64,000 nt of DNA. Origin: Brevundimonas sp. NIBR10. Its GTDB lineage: Bacteria; Pseudomonadota; Alphaproteobacteria; Caulobacterales; Caulobacteraceae. The notes under the pieces are model-generated. The model had not been told where the DNA came from and did no database searches. It saw only the letters and a list, made by a program, of their open reading frames with translations. The stretch spans positions 3,263,501 through 3,327,500 of the forward strand of contig NZ_CP115464.1 of assembly GCF_027912515.1 (NCBI RefSeq), written 5' to 3'. A program made the position numbers and the translations under genes. Shown here in pieces: positions 9,011 through 17,551 of this stretch; the first letter of the stretch is position 1; each line of letters starts with the position of its first letter.

Positions 9011-9964
9011 ATGACCCTCTCTCGCCTCGTCGCATTTCTCGTCACACCGATCATGGCGACCCTCGTCCTTTCGGCGGCTGGTCCGGCGCTGGCGCAGATC
9101 GAGAACGGCATTCCGCCCAATGAACTGAACGCGGGCTACATCATGGAGGCCGAGCGGGAGGTCCTGCGCAACATGCAGCGGCTGAACGCCCAGGCGCGCC
9201 GCGAGCCGCCGGCCCAGAGCCTGGCCAACGCTCAGGCGGCGGTGACGGGGGCCGGCGCGACCTGCCAGGTGACGGAGGCGAAACTGCTGGGCAAGACGTC
9301 CGAAAGCGCCAGCATCTATGAGGCGACGTGCCAGACCGGACCGGGGTATCTGCTGATCGCGTCGACCCCGCCGCAGGCCGTCAGCTGTATCGTCGCCGCC
9401 CAGTCCGCGACCCAGAACGTCGCCGGCCCGGGAAACGAAACCACCTTCGTCTGCACGATGCCCGCGAACCAGAACGGCATGGCGGTGCTTGCCGCCTATG
9501 CCCGGGAGGCCGGAATCCAGTGTCAGGTCGATTCCGCCGGGCCGGTCGGCACCGCCAACGGCCAGACGGTCTATGAGATCGGGTGCGCGGGTCTGGACGG
9601 CTATCGACTGAAGCGGACCGACACAGGCTGGGAAAAGACCGAGTGCTGGATCATCGTCAGCGCCGGATCACGCTGCGCCAGCACGACGCCTGAAGAACAG
9701 TTCGCCACCATGAAGGCGCGGCTGGTCGGGACCGATGCCGCTGCGTGCCAGGTCGACGGGGGCCGCTTCATGGGGGCCAATGCCAATGGCGCCTTCTACG
9801 AAGCGCGTTGCGCCGGGTCGGACGGCTTCATCTTCCACGTCAAGGACGAGGTCATCGACCGGGTCATCCCTTGCGCCATCGCCGCGCCGATCGGCGGAGG
9901 CTGCACCCTGACGCCCGTCAGGGCCGCGATGCCCGCGCCGGCGGCACCGACCCCCTCGAACTGA
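9011..9964 (+). CDS. Secreted protein with three four-cysteine repeats, function unknown
   Basis: 317 residues with a Sec signal peptide (ending AGPALA-Q). After a short charged helix there are three related units of about 60-80 residues, each starting CQV and containing YE-x-x-C, then two more cysteines. Cysteines fall at 85, 107, 126, 148; 171, 192, 212, 222; and 246, 267, 288, 298, so all twelve could form disulfides inside repeats. The end is Ala/Pro-rich. I do not recognise a named family. No active-site motif is evident, and a structural or binding role in the periplasm is only a guess. An upstream TCAGAC element suggests co-regulation with the polysaccharide genes. Confidence 0.75.
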   Translation: MTLSRLVAFLVTPIMATLVLSAAGPALAQIENGIPPNELNAGYIMEAEREVLRNMQRLNAQARREPPAQSLANAQAAVTGAGATCQVTEAKLLGKTSESASIYEATCQTGPGYLLIASTPPQAVSCIVAAQSATQNVAGPGNETTFVCTMPANQNGMAVLAAYAREAGIQCQVDSAGPVGTANGQTVYEIGCAGLDGYRLKRTDTGWEKTECWIIVSAGSRCASTTPEEQFATMKARLVGTDAAACQVDGGRFMGANANGAFYEARCAGSDGFIFHVKDEVIDRVIPCAIAAPIGGGCTLTPVRAAMPAPAAPTPSN

Positions 9965-9971
9965 TGCCGGC

Positions 9972-11006
9972 CTAGCGCGAGCCGCGGGTCAGCGTCCTGA
10001 CCCGCACCAGGCTGGAACCCGCAGTGATGTAAAGCGTCCGGCCGTCGCCCCCAAACTTGCAGTTGGCGGTGGCGCTGCCCGTTTCGATGCGACCCAGGGA
10101 ACGGCCGTCGGGCGTCAGCACATGGACGCCGCCGGGGCCAGTGACGAACAGATGTCCCGAGGCATCGATGGCCAGACCGTCAGGCAGGCCGGGATGGGCG
10201 TCACCGACCATGGCGGTGAAATCCCTGAGCACCCGGCCGTTGGACAGCGTGCCAGCCGCGCTCAGATCATAGGCCATGACCACGGCCCGCTCGGGATCGG
10301 AAACAGGGACGTAGAGGGTGCGTTCGTCCGACGACAGGGCGATCCCGTTTGGAAAGGTCAGGCCGTCCTCCAGCAGGGTCACCGCGCCGTCCGGGTCGAG
10401 CCGATAGACGCCGTTGTGAGGCTGCTCCTTCAGCGGCGAGGCGTTCATTCCCTCAAGCCCATAGGGCGGATCGGTGAAGAAGATCGCGCCGGTGCTGGCC
10501 TGGACCAGATCGTTGGGCGAGTTGAACCGCTTGCCGTTGTAGTGGGTGGCCAGGAGCGTCTTGGTCTTGCTGGCCAGTGCGACCCGGGCGATCGCCCGGT
10601 TGCCATGGTCGGCCATCAGGATCGATCCCGCCGGACCCTCGATCAGGCCGTTCGAGCCCGGCTCGCGGTAGCCCGAGGCGTCGGCGCCGTCGAAGCCCGA
10701 CGGATCCATGAAGACCGAGGCCCCATCCGCCGGCGACCAGCGGTGAATCCTGTTCCGGGGCACGTCGCTGAACAGCAGATAGCCGCCGTCGGCGATCCAG
10801 ACCGGACCCTCGGACCAGGTATAGCCCTCGGCCAGTTTCTCGATCGTGGCGTCCGGCGCGATCAGCCGGTCGAGGGCGGGGTCGTCGCGAACGATGCGGC
10901 CGACGGTCGGATAGGCGGTGTCGGCCTCGGGCATGGCGACGCTCCGGCAGGCGGTGGCGGAAAGGGCGGCGGCCCCGGCGATAACCAGGCGGCGGGAGAG
11001 GCTCAA
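9972..11006 (-). CDS. Exported SMP-30/gluconolactonase-family lactonase
   Basis: 344-residue six-bladed beta-propeller of the SMP-30/gluconolactonase family, which opens sugar lactones such as xylono- or glucono-lactone. Visible landmarks are EGPVW near residue 65 (metal-binding Glu), SNGL near 120, NSPNDLV near 165 (metal Asn) and DGLAID near 285 (metal Asp). The start is inferred as TTG 11006, inside a TTGA overlap with the stop of the upstream GH3 gene, since no ATG or GTG gives a sensible N-terminus. The first residues form an SRR-type signal ending near a cysteine (SATAC), either a weak lipobox or a Tat signal. Confidence 0.8.
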   Translation of the reverse strand: MSLSRRLVIAGAAALSATACRSVAMPEADTAYPTVGRIVRDDPALDRLIAPDATIEKLAEGYTWSEGPVWIADGGYLLFSDVPRNRIHRWSPADGASVFMDPSGFDGADASGYREPGSNGLIEGPAGSILMADHGNRAIARVALASKTKTLLATHYNGKRFNSPNDLVQASTGAIFFTDPPYGLEGMNASPLKEQPHNGVYRLDPDGAVTLLEDGLTFPNGIALSSDERTLYVPVSDPERAVVMAYDLSAAGTLSNGRVLRDFTAMVGDAHPGLPDGLAIDASGHLFVTGPGGVHVLTPDGRSLGRIETGSATANCKFGGDGRTLYITAGSSLVRVRTLTRGSR

Positions 11007-13360
11007 GGTCGGGGCTCCTCGGCGGACTGGGTCGGGATGGCGGTGGCCGGGATGGCGCTGACACCGTCGGATGTGATGGTGAAGGTGGTCCGTTCGCGGA
11101 TATCGGCCGACGATGCGCCCACCATCACCTGGATGTCGCCCGCCTGGATGCGCCAGCGCCCCCCATCGACCGTGCCGTCCCAATAGGCGAGTTGTGCTGG
11201 CGTCAGGGTGAACCGCACCCGCTTCGCCTGACCGGGTACAAGGGCCACACGGCGAAAGCCTCGCAGTTCCTGCACCGGCCGTGACACGGCGGCGACCGGG
11301 TCACGGACATAGAGCTGGACCACTTCATCGGCCGGAATGGCAGAGGTGTTGCGGACCGTCACGCCGACCTCGATCTGGCCATCGGCCGCGACCTCGGTCT
11401 GGCTGAGCAGCAGGTCGCTGTACTGGAACCGGGCGTAGCTGAGGCCGTGGCCAAAAGCGAACAGGGGGGTGATCGGCTGGTCGCGATACCGGGCCGTGTC
11501 GCGCACCAGATCCTCGGCGGCCGGACGACCGGTCGGCAGATGGGCGTAGGTCAGGGGCGCGGCCCCGTTGGCGCGCGGGAAACTGATTGGCAGACGGCCG
11601 CCCGGCGATACGCGGCCGGTCAGGACATCGGCGATGGCCGGCCCGCTTTCGACGCCGAGGAACCAGGTCTCCAGGATCGCCGGCGCGCGCTCGGCCAGTT
11701 CGGGGATCGCCAGGGGTCGGCCGTTCATCAGGATCACGACGACCGGCTTGCCCGTGTCGAGCACGGCAGCCGCCAGCGCATCCTGGGCGGCGCTGAGGCC
11801 GATGTCGGTATAGCTGCGTGCCTCGCCCGACCGGTCGAAATGTTCGCCCACCACCAGCAGGACCAGGTCGGAGGCGCGCGCCGCCTCGACCGCCGCGGCC
11901 AGGGCCTCTGCGTCCGAGACCTCATGCACAGCCTGGGCACCCTCGCCGGAAGCGGTCACGGCGATCGCCTGCGCCGCCTCCGGTCGATAGCCCTGAGCAT
12001 AGGTTATCGTGGCCTGTGGCAGGGCCTCGCGCAGGGCGGGGATCAGCGGCCGAACGTCCTCGACCTTGCCTTGGGCGCGCCAGCTGCCCAGCGACGAGTT
12101 GGCGTCCTCGGCCAGGGCGCCGATCACGGCGATCCGACGCGCGGAGGCGACGATCGGCAACAGGTCGCCGTCGTTCTTGAGCAGCACGATCGAGCGCCGC
12201 GCGGCCTCACGGGCGAGCGCGCGATGCTCGGGCGTCAGCATGGCGGCCGCCTCGCGCGCAGGATCGGCGCGGCCATACGGCGTATCGAACAGGCCCAGCC
12301 GTTCCTTGGCGGTCAGCACGGCGATGACCGCCTCGTCCAGCATCGGCAGCAGGGCCGGGTCGGCCTCGATCGCGCCCTTCAGTTCTGCGGAATAGAGGTT
12401 GCCCGCCATGTCCATGTCGACGCCGCCGCGCAGGGCCGCCGCACCGGCTTCGCGAGGCGTTGCGGCAACGCCGTGATTGAGCAGTTCGGGGATGGCGTTC
12501 CAGTCGCTGACGATCAGGCCGTCATAGTTCCACTCCCCGCGCAGCAGCCCCCGCACCAGCGCCGGATGCGCCGTCAGGGGCACGCCTGCGATGTCGTTGA
12601 ACGCGGTCATCATCGACCCTGCCCCGGCCTGCACCGCCGCATGGAAGGGCGGCAGATAGACTTCGTGCAGGGTGCGATCGGTGATGTCGGCGCTGTCGTA
12701 GTCGCGACCGCCCACGGCGGCCCCATAGCCGACGAAATGCTTGGCGGTGGCCAGGATCGAGGTCGTGTCGGCGAGCGATGAACCCTGATAGCCGCGCACC
12801 TGGGCCGTCGTCAGGATGGAGCCGAGGTAGGGATCCTCCCCTGCCCCCTCGACGACCCGGCCCCAGCGGGGGTCCCGGGCGATGTCGACCATGGGGGAGA
12901 AGGTCCAGTTCAGCCCGGCGGCCGTCGCCTCGACCGCTGCCACCCGGGCCGTCTGCTCGACCAGGGCCGGATCCCAGCTGGCGGCCAGGGCCAGGGGCAC
13001 GGGGAACATCGTCTTGTAGCCATGCACCACGTCCATGCCGAACAGCAGGGGTACGCCCAGCCGGGATTCCACGACCGCCACCCGCTGCAGCTCACGGATC
13101 TGGGCGGCACCCGCCACGTGCAGGAATGAACCGATCTCACCGCGCCGGACGCGGTCCAGGGCCGCCGCATCCAGGCGTGAGTTCAGCGCGCGCTGGCGCC
13201 CGCCCGGTACCTGGTTCAGTTGACCGATCTTTTCATCCAGCGTCATGCGGCCGAGCAGATCGCGGACCCGCTGGGACGGCTGTTCAGCCGGCTGGGCGAC
13301 GGCCGCGCCCACTACAGACAGGCTCAGGCAAGCCAAGGCGACCAGGATGCGTCTCAACAC
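11003..13360 (-). CDS. Secreted GH3 beta-glucosidase/beta-xylosidase (BglX-like)
   Basis: 785-residue periplasmic glycoside hydrolase family 3 enzyme that releases sugars from the non-reducing end of beta-linked oligosaccharides. It has a signal peptide, the GH3 N-domain with KHFVGYG near residue 207 and the catalytic nucleophile Asp286 in IVSDWNA, then the C-domain and a fibronectin-III-like end (VVQLYVRDP). Domain order matches E. coli BglX, and length is normal. GTG 13360 is chosen for GGAAGA 8 bases upstream and the signal peptide. The gene is coupled to the lactonase through a TTGA overlap. A perfect GACAACGTTGTC palindrome lies just upstream. Confidence 0.9.
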   Translation of the reverse strand: MLRRILVALACLSLSVVGAAVAQPAEQPSQRVRDLLGRMTLDEKIGQLNQVPGGRQRALNSRLDAAALDRVRRGEIGSFLHVAGAAQIRELQRVAVVESRLGVPLLFGMDVVHGYKTMFPVPLALAASWDPALVEQTARVAAVEATAAGLNWTFSPMVDIARDPRWGRVVEGAGEDPYLGSILTTAQVRGYQGSSLADTTSILATAKHFVGYGAAVGGRDYDSADITDRTLHEVYLPPFHAAVQAGAGSMMTAFNDIAGVPLTAHPALVRGLLRGEWNYDGLIVSDWNAIPELLNHGVAATPREAGAAALRGGVDMDMAGNLYSAELKGAIEADPALLPMLDEAVIAVLTAKERLGLFDTPYGRADPAREAAAMLTPEHRALAREAARRSIVLLKNDGDLLPIVASARRIAVIGALAEDANSSLGSWRAQGKVEDVRPLIPALREALPQATITYAQGYRPEAAQAIAVTASGEGAQAVHEVSDAEALAAAVEAARASDLVLLVVGEHFDRSGEARSYTDIGLSAAQDALAAAVLDTGKPVVVILMNGRPLAIPELAERAPAILETWFLGVESGPAIADVLTGRVSPGGRLPISFPRANGAAPLTYAHLPTGRPAAEDLVRDTARYRDQPITPLFAFGHGLSYARFQYSDLLLSQTEVAADGQIEVGVTVRNTSAIPADEVVQLYVRDPVAAVSRPVQELRGFRRVALVPGQAKRVRFTLTPAQLAYWDGTVDGGRWRIQAGDIQVMVGASSADIRERTTFTITSDGVSAIPATAIPTQSAEEPRP

Positions 13361-13373
13361 GATTTGTTCTTCC

Positions 13374-13385
13374 GACAACGTTGTC
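13374..13385. promoter_or_regulatory. Candidate LacI-family operator (GACAACGTTGTC)
   Basis: Perfect 12-base palindrome with a central CG, 14 bases upstream of the GTG of the GH3 gene and in the divergent gap shared with the MFS gene at 13488. It overlaps the ribosome-site region of the GH3 gene, which fits repression. A related TGACAGCGTTGTCA lies at 26069. Confidence 0.55.
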
Positions 13386-13487
13386 AATTGCGTGCCTTCA
13401 GCCCTAAACCAAAGGCTGGCCGATGGCAAAGCGGCGATTGAACCAGAGGACGCACCCGGGTGACCAGGGCGCGCGGAGGACAGAGGA

Positions 13488-14798
13488 ATGACGTCGAACC
13501 CCCACGCCGACGCCCTCGGCAAGGCCACGCTCCGGCGGATCACGGGCCGTCTGATGCCGCTGTTCTGCCTGATGTACCTGATCGCCTACATAGACCGGCA
13601 GAACGTTTCCTACGCCAAGCTCCAGATGGCCGACGCCCTGGGCATGAGCGAGGCGGTCTACGGGCTGGGCGCCGCCCTGTTCTTCATCGGCTATTTCCTG
13701 TTCGAGGCCCCCGCCAACCTGATCCTGGCCAAGGTCGGGGCTCGCGTCTGGTTCACCCGCATCATGGCGACCTGGGGCCTGATCACCATCGCACTCGGCT
13801 TCACCAACAGCCCGGCCATGTTCTACATCCTGCGCTTCCTGCTGGGCGCGGCCGAGGCGGGTTTCTTTCCGGGCGTCCTCTATGTCCTGACCCTGTGGTA
13901 TCCGCAGTCGCATCGCGGCCGGATGATCGGTGCCTTCATGATCGCCAGCGCCGTCGCCAACGCGGTCGGTGCCCTGATCGGCGGGGCCCTGCTGGATCTG
14001 GATGGACTGTGGGGACTGGCCGGCTGGCAGTGGGTCTTCATCGCCACGGGCATCCCGGCGGTCGCGCTGGCCCCCTATGTTCTGTTCCGCCTGCCGAACG
14101 GCCCCCAGACCGCGAAGTGGCTCGAGCCGGACCAGAAGTCCTGGATCGCCGGCGTGCTCAAGGCCGAGGACGACGCGGCACGGGAGACCGGCCATGCCTC
14201 GCCGTGGCGAGCCATGCTGGACCGGCGTGTGTTGCTGCTGGCCGTCATGTACGTCGGCTTCCCCCTGGCGGCCTATGGGCTCAGCTACTGGCTGCCCACG
14301 GTGGTGAAGGGGTTCGGCGTGTCGAACACCGTGAACGGCATGCTGAACGTCATCCCCTGGATCCTGGTCGGGTTCGCCCTGTGGCTGCTGCCCCGTCATG
14401 CCGCCCGGGTGGGCCACAGTGTCTGGCATATTGCCGGGCCGGCGCTGGTCGGAGCGGCCTGTCTGGTGCTGAGCGTCGTCGTACCGGGGGCCGTGGCCAA
14501 GTTCGCGCTGCTGTGCATCGCCGCCCCGGCCATCTTCGCGGCCCAGCCGGTGTTCTGGAGCCTGCCGCCGACCTTCCTGCGGGGGGCTGGAGCGGCGGCG
14601 GGGATCGCGGCCATCAACTCGATCGGCAACCTGGGCGGCTTCGTCGCACAGACCGTCGTGCCGGCGATCAAACAGGCGACAGGCAGCGACATCCTGCCCA
14701 TGCTGTTCCCGGCTGCCTGTCTGACGGTGGCGGCGGGGCTGGTCTTCGTCGTCCTGCCCCAACTCGCCCGCGCGCCGGTTCGAGACGTCAGAGCGTAA
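13488..14798 (+). CDS. MFS transporter of the anion:cation symporter (ACS) type
   Basis: 436-residue, 12-helix carrier. The N-terminal YLIAYIDRQNVSYAKLQM is the ACS signature (helix 1, IDRxN), followed by GYFLFEAPANLILAKVGAR and FLLGAAEAGFFPGVLYVLTLWYP in helix 4. ACS members import hexuronates, galactonate, tartrate or phthalate-like organic anions with protons or sodium. Here the likely cargo is a uronate, aldonate or uronate-bearing oligosaccharide. GGAGG lies 8 bases before ATG 13488. Its 3' end overlaps the convergent oxidoreductase by 11 bases. Confidence 0.85.
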   Translation: MTSNPHADALGKATLRRITGRLMPLFCLMYLIAYIDRQNVSYAKLQMADALGMSEAVYGLGAALFFIGYFLFEAPANLILAKVGARVWFTRIMATWGLITIALGFTNSPAMFYILRFLLGAAEAGFFPGVLYVLTLWYPQSHRGRMIGAFMIASAVANAVGALIGGALLDLDGLWGLAGWQWVFIATGIPAVALAPYVLFRLPNGPQTAKWLEPDQKSWIAGVLKAEDDAARETGHASPWRAMLDRRVLLLAVMYVGFPLAAYGLSYWLPTVVKGFGVSNTVNGMLNVIPWILVGFALWLLPRHAARVGHSVWHIAGPALVGAACLVLSVVVPGAVAKFALLCIAAPAIFAAQPVFWSLPPTFLRGAGAAAGIAAINSIGNLGGFVAQTVVPAIKQATGSDILPMLFPAACLTVAAGLVFVVLPQLARAPVRDVRA

Positions 14799-15891
14799 CG
14801 GTCCGCCCCTCACGCGCCGAGGTGTAGATCGCCTCGATGATCCGCATGTCGCGCAGACCTTCTTCGCCCGAGACGATCGGCTCGGCATTGGTCATCACGC
14901 ACTGCGACAGGTGGTCCAGCATCCCTGCGAACTGGTTGTTCGCCAGCGCCGGGGCCGGATGATCGACCGTCTGTCCGCCTTTGCGCAGGCGAAGGCGGTT
15001 GCCGTTGTAGGCCGTGGCCGGCTCCGCATCGAGCCAGCCGTCCTTGCCGACGACCCGGTAGCGATTATGGTTTGAGCCATAGGACGACACGCAGTTGGCG
15101 ACGACGCCCGAGGGGAATTTCAGCAGGAAGTTGATCGTGTCCTCGACCTCCTTGAACCGGATGTCGGACCGGTCGGTCGACTCGATCGCCGTGACCGCGA
15201 TCGGTTCCTCGCCGGTCAGATAACGGGCGGCCTGAAGGCTGTAGATGCCGATGTCCATCATCGACCCGCCGCCGGCCAGGGCACGGTTCAGCCGCCACTG
15301 CTTCGGGTCGCCGATGTTGAAGCCGGTCTCAGCCGAGATGACGCTGAGCTTGCCCAGTTCACCGGCACGGGCCATGCGGATGGCCTCGCGGTTGTTGGGC
15401 TCGAAATGGCTGCGATAGCCGATCATCAGCTTGCGGTCGGCGGCACGACAGGCCGCGATCATGGCCTCAGCCTCCGCCGCCGTATTGGCCATGGGCTTTT
15501 CACACATGACGTGCTTGCCGGCCGCCGCGGCGCGCAGCGTCCACTCGTGGTGCATGCCGTTTGGCAGGATGACGTAGACGATGTCGACGTCCGGATTGTC
15601 CCGGATCGTGTCGAATGTGTCGTAGGTATAGAGGCCGCTCTCCGGCACGCCGTACTGGGCCGCATAGCGCCGCGCCTTCTCCGGTGATCCGCTGACCAGG
15701 GCCGTCACGCGCGAGTGCCGGCATTCGGCGAAGCGCGGCAGGATGATGTCGGCGTACATCCCCAGGCCCATGATCGCATAGCCCAGCTTGCGGTCGGTCT
15801 GGGGCGACGCGAGCGCCGCCCCCGCCCCCAGTCCCGTCGATGCGGCGGCCCCAAACTTCAGCAGGGTCCGGCGATTGGATGTCAGGGTCAT
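14788..15891 (-). CDS. Tat-exported Gfo/Idh/MocA oxidoreductase (GFOR-like)
   Basis: 367-residue oxidoreductase. The N-terminus NRRTLLKFG plus hydrophobic core is a Tat signal, implying folding with NADP before export, as in Zymomonas glucose-fructose oxidoreductase. The Rossmann motif is GLGMYA near residue 43, and the EKP motif with catalytic Lys (CEKPMAN) lies near 130. The AGGGSMMDIGIY and YSLQ region near 215 matches the C-terminal domain. Caulobacter has a related aldose-aldose oxidoreductase that makes aldonates and alditols. It is the last gene of the operon starting at 23209. Substrates are inferred only. Confidence 0.82.
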   Translation of the reverse strand: MTLTSNRRTLLKFGAAASTGLGAGAALASPQTDRKLGYAIMGLGMYADIILPRFAECRHSRVTALVSGSPEKARRYAAQYGVPESGLYTYDTFDTIRDNPDVDIVYVILPNGMHHEWTLRAAAAGKHVMCEKPMANTAAEAEAMIAACRAADRKLMIGYRSHFEPNNREAIRMARAGELGKLSVISAETGFNIGDPKQWRLNRALAGGGSMMDIGIYSLQAARYLTGEEPIAVTAIESTDRSDIRFKEVEDTINFLLKFPSGVVANCVSSYGSNHNRYRVVGKDGWLDAEPATAYNGNRLRLRKGGQTVDHPAPALANNQFAGMLDHLSQCVMTNAEPIVSGEEGLRDMRIIEAIYTSAREGRTVTL

Positions 15892-15928
15892 GGTCGGAAT
15901 CTCCAGGGGTTTGGTCGCGGTGCGTCGG

Positions 15929-17551
15929 TCAGGGTCGCGGACGGAAGGGCCGCTCGCGATAATCGAAATGGTGAAAGTCGGCGTGCAGGCCGGTGCCGGA
16001 CGTGTCCTGGCAGGCCATGCCGACGAAGGCGCCGGTGAAGTTCGCGGTCCCCGGCTGAGCCGCCTCGTCGGAAAGGATGCTGGCGTCGAACACCTCGGGC
16101 AGCCAGAACCAGTCGGCGTCGCCCTGACGCCAGGCGAAACGCAGCCGTTCCTCATCGACATCGACCCGCAGTTCGATCGGGCCGTCAGGGATGGCAATGG
16201 GGCGGGTAAAGGCGTCGGCTTGGGCCTGGTCCGGCAGGGCCGACATCACTTGCAGCACACGCCCCGACGCCTCGTCGTGGGTCACGTGCAGATAGTGAAA
16301 CTTCGCCGCGCCGTAGTAGCAGACCAGCCCCGCCGCCTGCTGATAGTGGGCCGGATTGAAGGTCATGTCTGTGATCGCGGTGAAGCAGAAGGCTTGCTGA
16401 CGGCGCGCCACCAGCGACTGCCGGAAGGCGCTGCCGAGACTTTCCCGGCCGAACAGGCGCAGCGCACCGGGCTGCGCAGTCAGGGAGAACAATTCCTCGG
16501 GCCACGGCGACCGCAGCCACTGGAAGACGAGCGGCAAGGCCGGACCGTCGAAGGTGGTGATTTCGACGACCTCATCAGTTGCCGGAGCGTCTGTGCCCGG
16601 CGTGACCACATCGATCACCGGCAGGGCGTCGCCCGCCTCGGTCCGCAACCAGCCGTCCTCGCCCCAGACCATCGGCTGGATCGCCGTCTCCCGGCCCAGG
16701 ACGCACCGGCCGCGATTTCGCAACGGCCGCCCGCACAGATAGACCGCCCAGGTCCGACCCTCCGCATCCTCGACCAGATCGGCATGCCCGGCGCGCTGCA
16801 AGGGACTGTCGGGCCGGTCGCGCGCGGTCAGGATCGGCCCGTCGGGATGGAGTTCGTAGGGTCCATCGAGGCTTCGGGACCGCGCCAGCGTCGCCGCATG
16901 GCCCCATCCAGTGCCCCCCTCGGCGGTCAGCAGATAGTACCAGCCGTCCCGACGATACAGATGCGGGGCCTCGGTCAGGCCCAGTGCGGTCCCCTTGAAG
17001 ATCAGCTGCCGCTCTCCGACCAGCCGCTTCAGCCTGGGATCGTATTCCTGCAACACGATGCCGCCGAACCGGTTCGCGCCGGGACGGTGGTCCCACAGCA
17101 TGTTGATCAGGTATTTTCGGCCGTCATCGTCATGGAAAAGCGACGGATCGAAGCCGCTGGAATTGAGATGGACAGGGTCGGACCAGTCGCCGTCTATCGT
17201 CGGACTGGTGACAAGATAGTTGTGGAAATCCCTCAGCGACGCCCCCGAAGCGCCACCGACCGAGGTGCGCCCGTACCGCTTCACATCCGTATAGACGAGG
17301 TGGAACAGACCGTCGGCATGGGTCAGGCAAGGTGCCCAGACGCCGCAGGAATCCGGAGCCCCGATCATGTTGAGCTGGCTCGGACGCCGCAGGGGTCGCG
17401 TAATCAATCGCCAGTTCACGAGGTCGGTCGAATGGTGGATCTGCACCCCCGGGAACCACTCGAAGGTCGAGGTCGCGATATAGTAGTCGGCGCCGACCCG
17501 GACGATGGACGGGTCGGGATTGAACCCCCGCAGGATCGGATTGCGGATCAC
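15929..17551 (-). CDS. Cytoplasmic GH43 beta-xylosidase (XynB type)
   Basis: 540-residue GH43 enzyme with an N-terminal five-bladed propeller and a C-terminal beta-sandwich, typical of subfamily-11-like beta-xylosidases that also act on arabinofuranosides. The base Asp is in NPDPSIV near residue 14, the modulating Asp in FDPSLFHD near 133, and the acid Glu in TEAPHLY near 191. No signal peptide is present, so it acts on imported xylo-oligosaccharides. Its GTG start lies in a GTGA overlap with the upstream MFS gene, linking transport to hydrolysis. Confidence 0.9.
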   Translation of the reverse strand: MIRNPILRGFNPDPSIVRVGADYYIATSTFEWFPGVQIHHSTDLVNWRLITRPLRRPSQLNMIGAPDSCGVWAPCLTHADGLFHLVYTDVKRYGRTSVGGASGASLRDFHNYLVTSPTIDGDWSDPVHLNSSGFDPSLFHDDDGRKYLINMLWDHRPGANRFGGIVLQEYDPRLKRLVGERQLIFKGTALGLTEAPHLYRRDGWYYLLTAEGGTGWGHAATLARSRSLDGPYELHPDGPILTARDRPDSPLQRAGHADLVEDAEGRTWAVYLCGRPLRNRGRCVLGRETAIQPMVWGEDGWLRTEAGDALPVIDVVTPGTDAPATDEVVEITTFDGPALPLVFQWLRSPWPEELFSLTAQPGALRLFGRESLGSAFRQSLVARRQQAFCFTAITDMTFNPAHYQQAAGLVCYYGAAKFHYLHVTHDEASGRVLQVMSALPDQAQADAFTRPIAIPDGPIELRVDVDEERLRFAWRQGDADWFWLPEVFDASILSDEAAQPGTANFTGAFVGMACQDTSGTGLHADFHHFDYRERPFRPRP

